DNA from: Candidatus Pacearchaeota archaeon CG10_big_fil_rev_8_21_14_0_10_32_14
GTDB taxonomy: Archaea > Nanobdellota > Nanobdellia > Pacearchaeales > GW2011-AR1
Assembly: GCA_002763085.1 (NCBI GenBank)
Contig: PFCY01000031.1
Location: 1-17,437 of the forward strand
DNA: 17,437 nt
Direction: 5' to 3'
Shown here: positions 16,806-17,437 of the stretch, one piece after another
How positions within the stretch are numbered: position 1 is the first letter of the stretch
Layout: each line of letters opens with the position of its first letter
Translations under genes and position numbers: made by a program
Notes under the pieces: generated by a model
What the model was told of the DNA's origin: nothing
Database searches by the model: none
Seen by the model: only the letters and a program-made list of their open reading frames with translations

Positions 16806-16834
16806 ATTAATATTTTGCTGCTTCGCAGATTAAT
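16806..16834. repeat. Small hairpin CTGC-TTC-GCAG inside ATTAAT repeats
   Basis: CTGC (16818-16821) pairs with GCAG (16825-16828) around TTC. ATTAAT, itself a palindrome, occurs on both sides (16806-16811 and 16829-16834) and can extend the stem with an asymmetric internal loop. Function unknown. Confidence 0.3.
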
Positions 16835-16911
16835 GCTCACAAATTATGCTACACGGAGAACGAGATTTTTTCGAACGAATAAATTAATCCAAATTTTTTT
16901 AATAATATTTT

Positions 16912-16917
16912 TTTATA
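16912..16917 (+). promoter_or_regulatory. Promoter-like TTTATA box without a gene behind it
   Basis: TTTATA in a T-rich context resembles the box before the gene at 6285. The expected transcription start is near 16940, but no credible ORF follows until 17154. It could drive a non-coding RNA over the structured region behind it, a long leader for the 17154 gene, or be chance in AT-rich sequence. Confidence 0.3.
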
Positions 16918-16939
16918 GAAGATGTTGATAATCTTGAAA

Positions 16940-17095
16940 TATATGTGATAAAACTTAATACAATACAATCGTAAGGATACCCCGTTCTTTAGGACAAGGA
17001 GTATCTCACACTTACACCCTTATCAAGAAATCGCTCGCCATATCCTGCACTGAATTTCCTAGAGGTTACTCTAACCCCAAAATTTTTATTCTTCC
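16940..17095 (+). ncRNA. Candidate structured non-coding RNA containing the dispersed repeat
   Basis: The stretch lies between a promoter-like TTTATA (16912-16917) and the promoter of the next gene. It contains a hairpin at 16976-17005 (GATAC with GTATC, CC with GG, GTTC with GGAC by one G-U pair, loop TTTA) and repeat copy B (17011-17070), which is 30/33 identical to 3857-3889 in its first part. It has no useful ORF. Strand is uncertain: the repeat could equally belong to a minus-strand RNA. Boundaries are approximate. Confidence 0.3.
17011..17070. repeat. Dispersed intergenic repeat, copy B
   Basis: Partner of the copy at 3857-3917: the first 33 nt are 30/33 identical without gaps, then TGAATTTCCTAGAGGTTACT (17051-17070) is a diverged second part with one extra base. 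It ends 84 nt before the start of the 17154 gene, like copy A before the 4009 gene. Confidence 0.65.
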
Positions 17096-17123
17096 CTCAT
17101 TTTATTGTATCAGAGGCAGTTAA

Positions 17124-17130
17124 TTTTATT
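17124..17130 (+). promoter_or_regulatory. Possible TATA box of the small-protein pair
   Basis: TTTTATT is centred about 27 nt before ATG 17154, consistent with a leaderless transcript as seen for other genes in this window. Confidence 0.4.
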
Positions 17131-17153
17131 AATCTCCTTTTGTTCGTTTTTTG

Positions 17154-17318
17154 ATGAGAGTGAAAGGAAAAAGAGGAGGATTAGATGAAGTCTACATCGG
17201 ATTATTAATCGTAATGTTAATTGTTTTGTTTATATGGTTAACAAATGCTTTCGATTTGCTTAGAATTCTCAATAATGCCTGGGATTATGTTAAGGAGCTT
17301 TTAAAATTCAGAAGATGA
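17154..17318 (+). CDS. Small 54-residue membrane protein, pilin-like N-terminus
   Basis: The product reads MRVKGKRGGLDEVYIGLLIV and continues through one hydrophobic span (about 14-31) to a short basic amphipathic tail ending KFRR. The KRG-then-acidic-then-hydrophobic start resembles the class III signal of archaeal pilins, with Glu at position 5 if cleavage follows KR. At 54 residues it would be among the smallest pilin-like proteins; it could instead be a small membrane regulator. A TATA-like box about 27 nt upstream and an ATGA overlap with the next gene support it as real. Confidence 0.6.
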   Translation: MRVKGKRGGLDEVYIGLLIVMLIVLFIWLTNAFDLLRILNNAWDYVKELLKFRR

Positions 17319-17437
17319 AAAAAATAGTTAATGATAAAAGAGGACTTGGGATAAATAAAGTTTTAGACTATGCTTTAGTAATTTTAATTGTTGCAATTGT
17401 TATTGGAAGTTTAGTGATGGCTTTTAAGGATAGGTTT
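17315..17437 (+). CDS. Partial small membrane protein, pilin-like N-terminus (runs off the window)
   Basis: Only the first 41 codons are visible. The start MKKIVNDKRGLGINK leads into a hydrophobic span (about 17-35) followed by KDRF. The ATG overlaps the stop of the 17154 gene (ATGA), indicating co-translation. The KRG near the N-terminus and the following span repeat the pattern of the preceding genes. Product unknown; it may be another pilin-like or anchored surface protein. Confidence 0.55.
   Translation, partial: MKKIVNDKRGLGINKVLDYALVILIVAIVIGSLVMAFKDRF

Noticed and set aside
16585..16806. 73-codon ORF overlapping the end of the pilin-like gene
   Set aside because: It reads through the 3' end of that gene and the following hairpin region in another frame; no start signal and no recognisable product.

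Overview
The window looks like part of an AT-rich archaeal genome, most likely a small DPANN lineage of the Woesearchaeota/Pacearchaeota kind. This is inferred from four things: TTTATA-type boxes about 26-32 nt before start codons (leaderless-style promoters), a FlaJ/TadC-type pilus platform protein, a pilin-like N-terminus (KRGQSEVIGN), and Cys-rich surface modules and S-layer-like repeats that I associate with those groups. No 16S rRNA or other taxonomic marker is present. All supported genes are on the + strand, and nearly all encode membrane-anchored, secreted or pilus-related proteins.

Layout. 1-3503: a hairpin, a promoter and a large S-layer-like, Cys-rich surface protein. 3504-4008: a 505-nt gene-free stretch holding a hairpin, a MITE-like element with 11-bp perfect terminal inverted repeats flanked by a 7-bp direct duplication, and one copy of a dispersed intergenic repeat. 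4009-6198: a type IV pilus platform protein. 6285-14336: three tightly packed genes. First is a secreted Rhs-core protein with a variable C-terminal tip, then an ATGA-overlapped small membrane protein (candidate immunity protein), then a 2053-residue SpvB/FG-GAP/YD-repeat protein. 14380-15792: a membrane-anchored fibre-like protein with GIGT repeats and its own promoter. 15884-16654: a pilin-like protein with Cys motifs and a second, C-terminal membrane segment. 16655-17153: about 500 nt without a gene but with several hairpins, a promoter-like box and the second copy of the dispersed repeat. 17154-17437: two ATGA-overlapped small one-span membrane proteins, the last cut by the window end.

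The most exciting system is the 6285-14336 operon. An Rhs/Tc-type toxin appears to be split into a small core-plus-tip protein (TcC-like) and a large shell protein (TcB-like) with a membrane protein between them. Each half has its own signal peptide, and the order is inverted relative to ordinary rhs loci (tip, immunity, then shell). The shell protein lacks an Rhs core and ends in DNRLRE and fibre-type domains, while the small protein begins almost where the shell's YD repeats stop. I infer that the two could assemble outside the cell into one toxin-bearing cocoon used against neighbouring cells or a host; the sequence shows complementarity of parts but not assembly.

The MITE-like element, the dispersed intergenic repeat and the structured region at 16.7-17.1 kb are the best non-coding signals.
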